This document shows, in pieces, positions 15,296 to 23,009 of a stretch of DNA of 27,741 nt. Each line of letters opens with the position of its first letter. Positions within the stretch are counted from its first letter, which is position 1. This DNA comes from Prevotellaceae bacterium UBA4361 (GTDB taxonomy: Bacteria > Bacteroidota > Bacteroidia > Bacteroidales > Bacteroidaceae), in NCBI GenBank assembly GCA_002393575.1, contig DGSN01000003.1, forward strand, positions 1-27,741. Direction: 5' to 3'. The notes below the pieces were generated by a model. That model ran no database searches, was not told the DNA's origin, and worked only from the letters and a program-made list of their open reading frames with translations. A program made the position numbers and the translations under genes.

Positions 15296-18145
15296 ATGAA
15301 TCTAAAAAGACTGTTTTTTGGAGTTCTGGCATGCGTGGCAAGCGTGGGTTTGAGTGCTCAGGACTTCTCGCAGATGCCTCAGCTCGACCTCGACCCAGCT
15401 GTGCGCAAAGGTGTTCTGCCTAATGGACTCACTTACTACGTCCGACACAACAACTGGCCAGAGAACCGCGCTTACTTCTACATTGCCCAGAAGGTGGGAA
15501 GTATGCAGGAAGATGAATCGCAGCGTGGACTCGCCCATTTCCTCGAACACATGTGTTTCAACGGAACTACCCACTATCCAGGCAATAAGCTGAAGACCTA
15601 TCTGGAGAGCATCGGAGTGAAGTTTGGCGAGAATCTCAATGCCTACACTTCTTTCGACGAAACCGTGTATAATATAGATAATGTGAAGACCGACCGTGAG
15701 TCAACCCTCGACTCCTGTCTGCTCATCCTCCACGACTGGAGCCACGACCTCCTGCTCGAAGGCAAGGAAATCGACAAGGAGCGCGGAGTCATCAACGAGG
15801 AATGGCGCTTGCGCAGTTCTGCCATGCAGCGTATGCAGGAGAAGGCTCTCCCAGAGATTTATCCTGGCAGCAAGTATGCAGAGCGTATGCCAATCGGTAC
15901 GATGGACATCGTGATGAACTTCCCATACAAAGCCATCCGCGACTACTACCACAAGTGGTATCGTCCTGACCTTCAGGGAATCGTCATCGTGGGCGATGTG
16001 GATGTTGACAAGATGGAGCAGAAAATCAAGAAGACCTTTGCCGACATTCCAGCTGTGAAGGACGGTGCCGTTCGCGAATACTATCCTGTGCCAGACAACA
16101 GCGAGCCAATTGTTTCCATCCAGAAGGACAAGGAGCAGACATCCAACATTTGTATCCTCTACATGAAGCACGAGGCGTTCCCTCGCCAGTTGCGCAACAC
16201 GATGGCATACTATGCACAGGACTACATCAACGATGCCATCAACGGTATGTTCAGCAGCCGCATCCAGGAAATCCTCCAGAAGGAGAACGCTCCGTTCCTC
16301 TCGGCTGATGCCACCGACGCAGATTTCTTCATCGCTAAGACCAAGGATGCGTTCGAGGGAGATGTTGTGTTCAAGGACAATGCATACAAGGAAGGTATCG
16401 CAGCCCTCTACCGTGAGATTCTCCGTGCTTCCCGTCATGGATTCACCGCTACGGAATTTGAGCGCTACAAGACCGAATACCTTTCTCGCCTTGAGAACAC
16501 CTACGCCAAGAAGGACAAGGTGTATTCTTCGCAGTACGTGAACGAATGTGTGCGCAACTTCCTCGACAACGACGCCATGCCTGGCATCGAATGGGAGTAC
16601 CAGACCATGAAGAACATGCTCGTGCCTTCGTTCAGTCTCGAAATGGTGAACCAGACCATCCACGAGCTTGTGCCAGAGAACGACTCCAACCTCGTTGTGC
16701 TCATGTTCGGTCCTGACAAGGAAGGTCTCAACTACCCAACAAAGCAAGAAGTCCTCGACATCCTCCACGCTGTTCGCGCAGAAGACATCGAAGCTTACAA
16801 GGAGGAAATCAACACCGACCCACTCATCGCTACCGAACTCAAGGGCAGCAAGGTGAAGAAGGTTGTTGACGGAGAATTCGACTCAAAGGTACTCACCCTC
16901 AAGAACGGCGTGAAGATTCACGTGAAGAAGACCGACTTCAGCCCTAACTCCATCAGCATGAGCGCAACCAGTTGGGGTGGTACATCGCTCTACGACAACA
17001 GCCAGTACCTCGATGCTTCCAATGCCGACCTCGTTGCATTAGGCGGATGGGGCAACTTCTCCGCTACCGACTTGCAGAAGAAACTCGCAGGCATCCAGGC
17101 CAGTGCAGACCCATCCGTGGATGATCGTACAGAAGGTGTCACAGGCTCTTGCGTGACAAAGGACCTCGAAACCATGCTCCAGCTCACATACCTCTGCTTC
17201 ACTTCTCCACGCCGTGACGATGCAGCCGTGAAGTCTATGATGGAACGCAGCAAGTCTGCCCTTGCTATGGCAGAACGCTCACCAATGATTTCCTTGCAGG
17301 ATACCATCGTGAAGGTGCTCTACAACAACAACGAAAAGGCACGTTTGGAGATTCACCCAACAGCCAAGGACATCGATGCCATCAACTACGACAACGTGCT
17401 CAAGTTCTACAAAGAGCGCTTTGCCGATGGCGACGACTTCGAATTCTACTTCATCGGCGACATCGACCTCGAAACCGCTACTCCTCTCTTCGAGAAGTAC
17501 CTCGGTTCACTCCCTACGAAGAAAGGCTCAGAGAAATATAAGCCAAGCGACATGCTGCTCAACAAGGGCGTTAAGGAAAACGTGTTCGAGAAGGAACTCG
17601 AAACGCCAAATGCCATTTGTGTATTCCTGTATCATGCACTCATGAAAGAGAACCTCGACAATGTCCTCAAGGTTGATATGCTTGGTCAGCTCATGACCGC
17701 ACTCTACACCGAGACCGTTCGTGAAGACGAAGGCGGTGCTTACACCATCCCTGTGAACGGCGTCACTTCCGACTATCCAGAAGAAATGGGAATGGTTCAG
17801 ATTCAGTTGCCTACTGCTCCAGATAAGCGTGTCAAGATGACAGAAATCATCTACAAGGGCATCGACGATATGGTTGCAAACGGTCCAAAGGCAGAAGAAC
17901 TGCAAAAGGTGAAGGAATACATGCACCGCAGCCATGCCGAGAACCTGAAGAAGAACAGCTACTGGATGAGCCAGATGATTAACATCAGTCGCCAGGGCAA
18001 GAACTTCGTCGATGGCTACGACGCAGCAGTTGACAAGATTACCGCTGCCGACATCCAGGAAACTGCCCGTCAGATTTTCAAGAGTGGCAACAAGCTCGTC
18101 GTTGGTATGACCAGCCCAATCAAGCCTGCTGAAAACAAGGAATAA
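15296..18145 (+). CDS. Secreted M16 family zinc metallopeptidase (insulinase/pitrilysin type), double-domain
   Basis: A predicted periplasmic peptidase of 949 residues. The signal peptide is MNLKRLFFGVLACVASVGLSAQ. The frame is open to 15245, but the upstream 17 codons would put a charged stretch before it, so the ATG at 15296 is chosen. The inverted zinc motif HxxEH is HFLEH (81-85), with the distal Glu in ERGVINEEWRL. An active N-terminal half is followed by a linker and a second M16 half without the motif, as in PqqL and zinc-protease family members. The family digests peptides of limited size; the substrate here is unknown. A weak box, TATGTTTC, lies at 15233-15240. Two hairpins, the second a terminator, close the gene. 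Confidence 0.92.
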   Translation: MNLKRLFFGVLACVASVGLSAQDFSQMPQLDLDPAVRKGVLPNGLTYYVRHNNWPENRAYFYIAQKVGSMQEDESQRGLAHFLEHMCFNGTTHYPGNKLKTYLESIGVKFGENLNAYTSFDETVYNIDNVKTDRESTLDSCLLILHDWSHDLLLEGKEIDKERGVINEEWRLRSSAMQRMQEKALPEIYPGSKYAERMPIGTMDIVMNFPYKAIRDYYHKWYRPDLQGIVIVGDVDVDKMEQKIKKTFADIPAVKDGAVREYYPVPDNSEPIVSIQKDKEQTSNICILYMKHEAFPRQLRNTMAYYAQDYINDAINGMFSSRIQEILQKENAPFLSADATDADFFIAKTKDAFEGDVVFKDNAYKEGIAALYREILRASRHGFTATEFERYKTEYLSRLENTYAKKDKVYSSQYVNECVRNFLDNDAMPGIEWEYQTMKNMLVPSFSLEMVNQTIHELVPENDSNLVVLMFGPDKEGLNYPTKQEVLDILHAVRAEDIEAYKEEINTDPLIATELKGSKVKKVVDGEFDSKVLTLKNGVKIHVKKTDFSPNSISMSATSWGGTSLYDNSQYLDASNADLVALGGWGNFSATDLQKKLAGIQASADPSVDDRTEGVTGSCVTKDLETMLQLTYLCFTSPRRDDAAVKSMMERSKSALAMAERSPMISLQDTIVKVLYNNNEKARLEIHPTAKDIDAINYDNVLKFYKERFADGDDFEFYFIGDIDLETATPLFEKYLGSLPTKKGSEKYKPSDMLLNKGVKENVFEKELETPNAICVFLYHALMKENLDNVLKVDMLGQLMTALYTETVREDEGGAYTIPVNGVTSDYPEEMGMVQIQLPTAPDKRVKMTEIIYKGIDDMVANGPKAEELQKVKEYMHRSHAENLKKNSYWMSQMINISRQGKNFVDGYDAAVDKITAADIQETARQIFKSGNKLVVGMTSPIKPAENKE

Positions 18146-18201
18146 TCCTCCTGTCATCCTCATGGCTGCCCATCGTCCTCCGACGGACAGCAATCACTAA
18201 G

Positions 18202-18243
18202 AAACCGCATCTCGACTCTCACGGCAGAGTCAAGATGCGGTTT
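18202..18243 (+). other. Long stable hairpin after the M16 gene
   Basis: AAACCGCATCTCGACTCT (18202-18219) pairs with AGAGTCAAGATGCGGTTT (18226-18243) with a single internal mismatch and a 6-nt loop. The tail is A-rich with few T, so it may be an mRNA 3'-end stabiliser rather than the terminator itself. Confidence 0.7.
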
Positions 18244-18249
18244 AAAAAT

Positions 18250-18284
18250 ACTGCAACTACGGAAGCCGCGGTTGCAGTTTTTTT
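18250..18284 (+). terminator. Terminator after the M16 gene
   Basis: ACTGCAAC...CGG pairs with CCG...GTTGCAGT around AAG with a small internal bulge, followed by a run of T (TTTTTTT). It lies 7 nt after the first hairpin. Confidence 0.85.
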
Positions 18285-18311
18285 ATGAGATGGATGTTGA
18301 TTTGGTGTTCA

Positions 18312-19142
18312 TCATTTCTTTTTATTCTTCAACATCTTCTTCTCTTCGCTTGCCAAACGGCGTTCTACCTTTTTAATATCTTCAGCAGGTGGAAGATTCT
18401 CTGGGATAATGCCACGCTCGGTGAGCATCTTACGAACGGCGGCATTATTGTCAATATGCTCCTGCGTGATGGATGCTTCGCCATGAAGGTCTTTGGTTTG
18501 CACATTGACGCTGGTCATTTCCGCTGCAAAGTCCTTTGCTTTGATGCTGATGGTGGGGAGAAAATCGGCAAGAGGACGGCTTTGAGACATTCCCAACTTG
18601 TGCTTCATCATGTTTGTGCTCAAACGGAAGAGTGCCTGATCTCCTTTGGAGCGAATAACGGCAAAAGTATGGTCATTGACTCCACGCTCATACAGGATGC
18701 CTGAAAGTTTCCGCTCTGTCTCTTGCAACTTAGCACGTGCCTTCACTCGCTCAACCTCCAATAATCGTTGTTCTATCAACTCTGCCCGACGAGTTTGAAC
18801 TGCGAAATAAGTTTGAGCAAATGCAATCTGTGGTTTTCTTGGGTCACCATTCTGTGCAACCAGATAGCAGGCATAGCGGGTGAGCATGATGTCATCCACT
18901 TCTCGTTGAGCACCTTTTGCTAAGTCTATCATTTTGCTGACGTCAGCAAAATGATCGGAGACAAGTTGACCAGCATTATTACAAGCCTCTTTTGCTTTGT
19001 CAATCACGTTACAAAAATTACGCCATTGCTGATAACCAAAAAGTGTACACAAATCACGCGCACTCCAGCATTCGGTTTCGTCAATCATGCAAACCGCATC
19101 TTCATAGCTCTTAAACAGAGCCTGTATTTCTTCTTTTTTCAT
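18312..19142 (-). CDS. dinD: DNA-damage-inducible protein D
   Basis: The 276-residue length matches the E. coli protein (about 274). The N-terminal half shows the Bro-N-like fold pattern: ETECWSARDLCTLFGYQQWRNFCNVIDKA (23-51), VDDIMLTRYACYLVAQNGDP (82-101) and IAFAQTYFAVQTRRAELIEQ (105-124). The C-terminal half carries the DinD-specific RSKGDQALF, LADFLPTISIKAKDFA and MLTERGIIPENLPPAEDIKKVERRL segments. E. coli DinD is LexA-controlled and acts on RecA filaments. No LexA box is recognised here. The ATG at 19142 follows a -7 box by about 60 nt. In Bacteroidetes, dinD genes often travel with accessory DNA (recalled). Confidence 0.9.
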   Translation of the reverse strand: MKKEEIQALFKSYEDAVCMIDETECWSARDLCTLFGYQQWRNFCNVIDKAKEACNNAGQLVSDHFADVSKMIDLAKGAQREVDDIMLTRYACYLVAQNGDPRKPQIAFAQTYFAVQTRRAELIEQRLLEVERVKARAKLQETERKLSGILYERGVNDHTFAVIRSKGDQALFRLSTNMMKHKLGMSQSRPLADFLPTISIKAKDFAAEMTSVNVQTKDLHGEASITQEHIDNNAAVRKMLTERGIIPENLPPAEDIKKVERRLASEEKKMLKNKKK

Positions 19143-19202
19143 AAGCGATGGTTGTAGAAAGTGTTTGTTATCATTTATTATGATTAGGGTTATTTACATG
19201 TG

Positions 19203-19210
19203 CAAAGATA
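19203..19210 (-). promoter_or_regulatory. -7 promoter box of dinD
   Basis: The minus strand reads TATCTTTG followed by CACATG, 60 nt before the dinD ATG. The surrounding 19198-19260 aligns to the res promoter region 9710-9768 over about 60 bp, with roughly three of four bases matching. Confidence 0.7.
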
Positions 19211-19412
19211 AAAAATATTTGACAAAGCTCCTACCTTGATATTGAATATTATTCTCTTGCGAAAGGAATTTCAATCCTTGAATTGTGTCACCTCCATTCT
19301 GTATGAATCTTGGAAAATGGGGATGATTGGGACTCTGAAACAGAATGAATGTGGTTTTTGTGCAGTGCATGAGGGGATGGGCAGAATCGCTATTTCGATT
19401 CAACTAGTTAAG

Positions 19413-19489
19413 CGAGGGCTCGTTGTCGTTCAAGCGAGGGCTCGGCGTGGCTCAAACGAGGGCTCGCTTGAATCACGACGAGGGCTCGG
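19413..19489. repeat. 22-nt-period repeat array, locus 2
   Basis: Four perfect copies of CGAGGGCTCG start at 19413, 19435, 19457 and 19479, each exactly 22 nt apart. The spacers are TTGTCGTTCAAG, GCGTGGCTCAAA and CTTGAATCACGA. Positions 19445-19489 are the perfect reverse complement of 25552-25596 (45 nt). The array lies in the 721-bp gap between dinD and topA, about 200 bp upstream of the dinD promoter. Confidence 0.9.
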
Positions 19490-19522
19490 TGATGAAGTGA
19501 AATCAAAATGAAATGTGGAAGA

Positions 19523-19625
19523 ATGTCAAATGTCAAAAGGTCAAAAGCTAAAAGTCAAATGTCAAAGGCTGCTTCCGACCTTAGACCTTAGTCCATTGAC
19601 CTTAGACTCACAAACTCACAAACTC
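19523..19625. repeat. Degenerate short direct repeats
   Basis: First come five imperfect copies of GTCAAAAG/GTCAAATG (19525-19567). Then come three copies of GACCTTAGWC (about 19577-19608) and two of ACAAACTC. They are typical low-complexity intergenic repeats of Bacteroidetes. No gene is visible here. Confidence 0.6.
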
Positions 19626-19708
19626 TTGTACTGTTCGCATGTCCCGAACTCGCGTTTGAACTGTGTCAAAATCTTCATCAGCTTTACGAGTAAAACCTAT
19701 AAAAAATA

Positions 19709-19758
19709 AAAAAATGCAGATTCTTACCTTATTAAATAGGTTTGAATCTGCTTTTTTT
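19709..19758. terminator. Bidirectional terminator-like hairpin upstream of topA
   Basis: GCAGATTC (19716-19723) pairs with GAATCTGC (19744-19751), and inner ACCT/AGGT pairs add to the stem. A-rich sequence lies to the left and a T7 run to the right, so it could terminate on either strand. The topA -7 box follows within 2 nt. Confidence 0.7.
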
Positions 19759-19759
19759 A

Positions 19760-19767
19760 TAACTTTG
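19760..19767 (+). promoter_or_regulatory. -7 promoter box of topA
   Basis: TAACTTTG followed by CGC, about 97 nt before the topA ATG. The leader between contains a small CATCGG/CCGATG inverted repeat (about 19801-19825). Confidence 0.6.
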
Positions 19768-19863
19768 CGCCCGATTTTAGGAAAAGTCGGGTTTCGACGG
19801 GCATCGGCTTGTGCCATCCCCGATGTTGTGAAGATAGATTTTTTTTGACTTGGAAGAAAATAT

Positions 19864-22197
19864 ATGCAAACGAATTTAGTTATTGTCGAGTCTCCCGCCA
19901 AAGCAAAGACATTGGAGAAATTCTTAGGTGAAGACTACAAGGTGCTTTCGAGTTATGGACATATCCGTGACCTCAAGAAGAATGAATTCAGCGTGGACCT
20001 CAACAATTTCACTCCTCAATATGAGATACCGGAGGAGAAGGCCGTTCTGGTGAAACAGCTGAGAACGGCAGCCAGCAAAGCAGACACTGTGTGGCTCGCA
20101 TCCGATGAGGACCGCGAGGGAGAAGCCATCTCCTGGCACTTGGCTCAGGTGCTGGGACTGAACGTGGAGCAGACGAAGCGAATCGTGTTTCACGAAATCA
20201 CTAAGACTGCCATCTTGGAGGCTATCAAGCATCCGCGGCACATCGACATCAACTTGGTGAACGCGCAGCAGGCTCGCCGTGTGCTCGACCGTATCGTCGG
20301 TTTCAAGCTCTCGCCTGTGCTTTGGCGCAAGGTGAAGCCAGCGTTGTCGGCAGGACGTGTGCAGTCGGTGGCAGTGCGATTGATTGTGGAGCGCGAGCGC
20401 GAAGTGGAGAACTTCAAGGCGGAATCGTCGTACAAGGTGACGGCGGTGTTCGTGTCCGACAAGGCAGAGCTGAAGGCAGAGTTCAGTCAGCGTTTCGCCA
20501 CGCAGGAGGAAGCAAGAGCTTTCTTGGAGTCGTGCCAGGGAAGGCAGTTCGTGATAAGCGACATCTCGAAGAAGCCGATGCAGCGCGTGCCAGCACCTCC
20601 GTTCACAACTTCCACTCTGCAACAGGAAGCGGCTCGCAAGTTGGGCTTCTCCGTGGCTCAGACCATGTCGGTGGCTCAGCGACTGTACGAAGCGGGTATC
20701 ATCACCTATATGCGTACCGACTCCGTGAACCTCTCCACGCTGTGCCTCAATGCCTGCAAGAAGGAAATCGAGAGCACACTGGGTTCGAAATATGCTAAGC
20801 GCCGCCAGTACCAGACTCGCTCGAAAGGTGCGCAGGAGGCTCACGAAGCCATCCGTCCTACCGACATGGAACAGCACGAGATTCAGGGCACGATGCCTGA
20901 ACGCAGACTCTACGACCTGATTTGGAAGCGCACGATTGCCTCGCAGATGGCTGATGCCGAACTGGAAAAGACCATCATCACGATACAGCCTGCGGACGGC
21001 AAGGAGAAGTCGGATGCCAACTTCGTGGCAACGGCAGAGATTGTCACCTTCGACGGTTTCCTCCGTGTGTATCGCGAGTCGCACGATGACGAAAACGTGG
21101 AGGAGAATGAAACGACGACGATAGACGAAAAGCTGACAGAAGGCCAGCTGTTGAACTACAAGGAAATCCAAGCCACGGAACGCTTCTCGCAGTGTCCTCT
21201 CCGCTACACGGAGGCTTCGCTTGTGAAGAAACTGGAAGAATTGGGCATTGGTCGTCCTTCCACCTACGCGCCAACCATTTCCACCATCCAGCAGCGCGAA
21301 TACGTGCAGAAGGGAGACAAGAAGGGAGAGAAGCGCGTCTTCAAGTTGCTCACGCTGAAGGCAGGCAAGGACATCAAGGAAAGCGAAAAGAGCGAAGTGG
21401 TAGGCAATGAAAAAGGTAAGCTGCTGCCAACCGACACGGGTACCGTGGTGAACGACTTCCTCGTTGCCAACTTCGAGAACATTGTCAACATCAACTTCAC
21501 GGCAGACGTGGAGAAAGAATTCGACGAGATAGCCGAGGGCAAGGAGAACTGGCAGCAGGCGATGGCAGACTTCTACGAGAAATTCGAGCCGCAGTGCGAG
21601 AAAGTGCTTCAGGAGCGCAGCGAGCACAAGGCAGGAGAGCGCGTGTTGGGTCACGACCCAAAGAGCGGAAAGGAAGTGAGCGTGAAGATTGGACGCTTCG
21701 GCCCAGTGGTGCAGATAGGTTCTGCAAGCGACGACGAGAAACCTCGCTTCGCACAGTTGAGCCAGGGACAGAGCCTTCAGACCATCACCCTCGAAGAAGC
21801 CCTCGAACTCTTCAAGCTCCCTCGCGAACTGGGTAGCTACGAAGGAGAGTCCGTGAGCATCGGAACAGGGCGCTTTGGTCCATACGTGCAGCACAACAAG
21901 CAATACGTTTCGATTCCCAAAGACATCGACCCTATGACGATGCAGCTGGCAGATGCCATTGAGCTCATCGAAGAGCGCAAGAAGGCAGAAGCAGCCAAGC
22001 ATCTGAAGAGCTTCGAAGAAGATGCCGAGATGCAAATCCTCAATGGCCGCTACGGACCTTACATCGTGTACAAAGGCTCCAACTACCGCCTGCCCAAGAC
22101 CGTGAAGGAACCGACCGAACTCAGCTATGAGCAATGTCTCGAAATCGTTGAGAAAGAGGCAGCCAAACCTAAATTGACCAAGAAGAAAAGAAAATAA
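19864..22197 (+). CDS. topA: DNA topoisomerase I (type IA)
   Basis: Relaxes negatively supercoiled DNA through a 5'-phosphotyrosine link. The 777-residue product begins with the Toprim domain: VIVESPAKAKTLEKFLG with the catalytic Glu9, and the acidic DEDRE at 81-85 (WLASDEDREGEAISWHLA). The active-site Tyr is Y282 in GIITYMRTDSVNLS. The SAGRVQSVAVRLI block (162-174) and GIGRPSTYAPTISTIQ are also diagnostic. After residue 590 there are Topo_C repeats (VKIGRFGPVVQIG, IGTGRFGPYVQHN, LNGRYGPYIVYKG) instead of Cys4 zinc fingers. The tail is basic (KLTKKKRK). The ATG at 19864 is the only one giving the full Toprim strand. Confidence 0.97.
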   Translation: MQTNLVIVESPAKAKTLEKFLGEDYKVLSSYGHIRDLKKNEFSVDLNNFTPQYEIPEEKAVLVKQLRTAASKADTVWLASDEDREGEAISWHLAQVLGLNVEQTKRIVFHEITKTAILEAIKHPRHIDINLVNAQQARRVLDRIVGFKLSPVLWRKVKPALSAGRVQSVAVRLIVEREREVENFKAESSYKVTAVFVSDKAELKAEFSQRFATQEEARAFLESCQGRQFVISDISKKPMQRVPAPPFTTSTLQQEAARKLGFSVAQTMSVAQRLYEAGIITYMRTDSVNLSTLCLNACKKEIESTLGSKYAKRRQYQTRSKGAQEAHEAIRPTDMEQHEIQGTMPERRLYDLIWKRTIASQMADAELEKTIITIQPADGKEKSDANFVATAEIVTFDGFLRVYRESHDDENVEENETTTIDEKLTEGQLLNYKEIQATERFSQCPLRYTEASLVKKLEELGIGRPSTYAPTISTIQQREYVQKGDKKGEKRVFKLLTLKAGKDIKESEKSEVVGNEKGKLLPTDTGTVVNDFLVANFENIVNINFTADVEKEFDEIAEGKENWQQAMADFYEKFEPQCEKVLQERSEHKAGERVLGHDPKSGKEVSVKIGRFGPVVQIGSASDDEKPRFAQLSQGQSLQTITLEEALELFKLPRELGSYEGESVSIGTGRFGPYVQHNKQYVSIPKDIDPMTMQLADAIELIEERKKAEAAKHLKSFEEDAEMQILNGRYGPYIVYKGSNYRLPKTVKEPTELSYEQCLEIVEKEAAKPKLTKKKRK

Positions 22198-22200
22198 ATT

Positions 22201-22329
22201 AGGACCCACCCCAGCCCTCCAGCCCCCTCCAGCTCCCCCAAGGGGGAGTGAATAACCATCCGGATGGCTTCTCCTCCCCTTGGGGAGGTTGGGAGGGGCT
22301 GGAGGGGTCTTGGGCTGGGGGAGGGTCCT
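22201..22329. repeat. GC-rich intergenic palindromic element, copy 1
   Basis: The outer arms AGGACCCACCCCAGCCC (22201-22217) and GGGCTGGGGGAGGGTCCT (ending 22329) are near-perfect inverted repeats. Inside are the hairpins CTCCCCCAAGGGGGAG and CTCCCCTTGGGGAG. The right half shares GGAGGGGTCTTGGG and TGGGG...AGGGTC with copy 2 at 24949-25048. It fills the gap between topA and aroK. Similar CT/GA-rich palindromic spacers are known to be frequent in Bacteroidetes genomes (general recollection). Confidence 0.75.
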
Positions 22330-22353
22330 TCACTTCTAATCCCCCCTTTCCCC

Positions 22354-22878
22354 TTGCATAGAATCATACTCATTGGATATATGGGTGCCGGAAAGACCAC
22401 AATTGGCAAGGCACTGGCTCGGAAGACAGGACTTGAGTTTTTCGACCTCGACTGGTATGTGGAGAATCGCTACCGCATGAAGATACCACAGATATTCGCA
22501 GAAAAAGGCGAAGCCGGATTCCGAGAACTCGAACGCAACATGCTCCACGAAGTGACAGAGTTTGAAGACGTCGTCATTTCCTGCGGAGGAGGAACACCCT
22601 GTTTCTTCGACAACATCGACTACATGAATTCACTTGCCCAAACAGTCTATCTGAAAGCAGACCCCGAAGTGCTCCGCACCCATCTGCTCATGGCAAAGTC
22701 GCAACGTCCCCTCATACAAGGCAAGACACCCGACGAGCTTCGCGACTACATCAAGGAAACCCTCGCCATACGCGAGCCTTTCTACCAGAAAGCCAAGCAC
22801 ACCATCCAGATAGAAGTGCTCGAACGCAAGGAACTCATCAACCAATACGTGAATCAGATTTGCCAAGAAATTTGGTAA
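22354..22878 (+). CDS. aroK: Shikimate kinase (probable TTG start)
   Basis: Phosphorylates shikimate at the 3-hydroxyl in the chorismate pathway. Visible motifs are the P-loop GYMGAGKTT (8-16), the Mg/shikimate-binding DLDWYVE (31-37), shikimate-binding Arg57 in GFRELE and the GGG of ISCGGGTPCF (78-80). The lid segment is SQRPLIQGKTPDEL. The open frame reaches ATG 22264, but that start lies within the palindromic repeat and adds 30 low-complexity residues. The TTG at 22354 gives a start of M-HRIILIGYMGAGKTT, exactly where family members begin, and a normal length of 174. No Shine-Dalgarno is seen. The gene sits between topA and speA on the same strand. Confidence 0.9.
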   Translation: MHRIILIGYMGAGKTTIGKALARKTGLEFFDLDWYVENRYRMKIPQIFAEKGEAGFRELERNMLHEVTEFEDVVISCGGGTPCFFDNIDYMNSLAQTVYLKADPEVLRTHLLMAKSQRPLIQGKTPDELRDYIKETLAIREPFYQKAKHTIQIEVLERKELINQYVNQICQEIW

Positions 22879-22895
22879 GTGAAAAATCTTTGGAA

Positions 22896-22997
22896 ATTAA
22901 AAATTAAAAGTTAAAAATTAAAAGAGCAACTGGATAGCCAATTTTTACTTTTTAATTTTTAATTTACCAAGCTTTTTACTTTTTAATTTTTAATTTA
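22896..22997. repeat. AT-rich direct and inverted repeats upstream of speA
   Basis: A 25-nt block of T-rich sequence (TTTTTACTTTTTAATTTTTA and five more bases) occurs at 22942-22966 and again at 22973-22997, a 31-nt period. The left part (22894-22922) carries the complementary AAATTAAAAATTAAAA twice, so long weak hairpins are possible. It fills the aroK-speA gap. Confidence 0.75.
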
Positions 22998-23009
22998 TCG
23001 AAGTTTGTT

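Noticed and set aside
19413..19488. CRISPR array (regular 10-nt repeat with 12-nt spacers)
   Set aside because: The repeat and spacers are far too short, two of the spacers recur exactly in another locus instead of being unique, and no cas gene is in the window.
19236..19511. Plus-strand reading frame of 91 codons over the repeat array
   Set aside because: Its C-terminal half is just a translation of the 22-nt repeats, with no recognisable domain; the array has no stop codons in this frame by composition alone.
19801..19825. Possible riboswitch or structured leader in the topA 5' region
   Set aside because: Only one short CATCGG/CCGATG inverted repeat is seen, with no match to a riboswitch consensus that I recognise.
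19924..22209. Very long antisense open frame opposite topA (761 codons)
   Set aside because: It mirrors the topA codon pattern, is rich in Leu, His and Arg, and has no recognisable domain; topA itself is unmistakable.
22264..22353. ATG start of aroK inside the palindromic element
   Set aside because: It would add 30 Gly/Pro-rich residues encoded by repeat DNA before a P-loop that normally lies at the extreme N-terminus.
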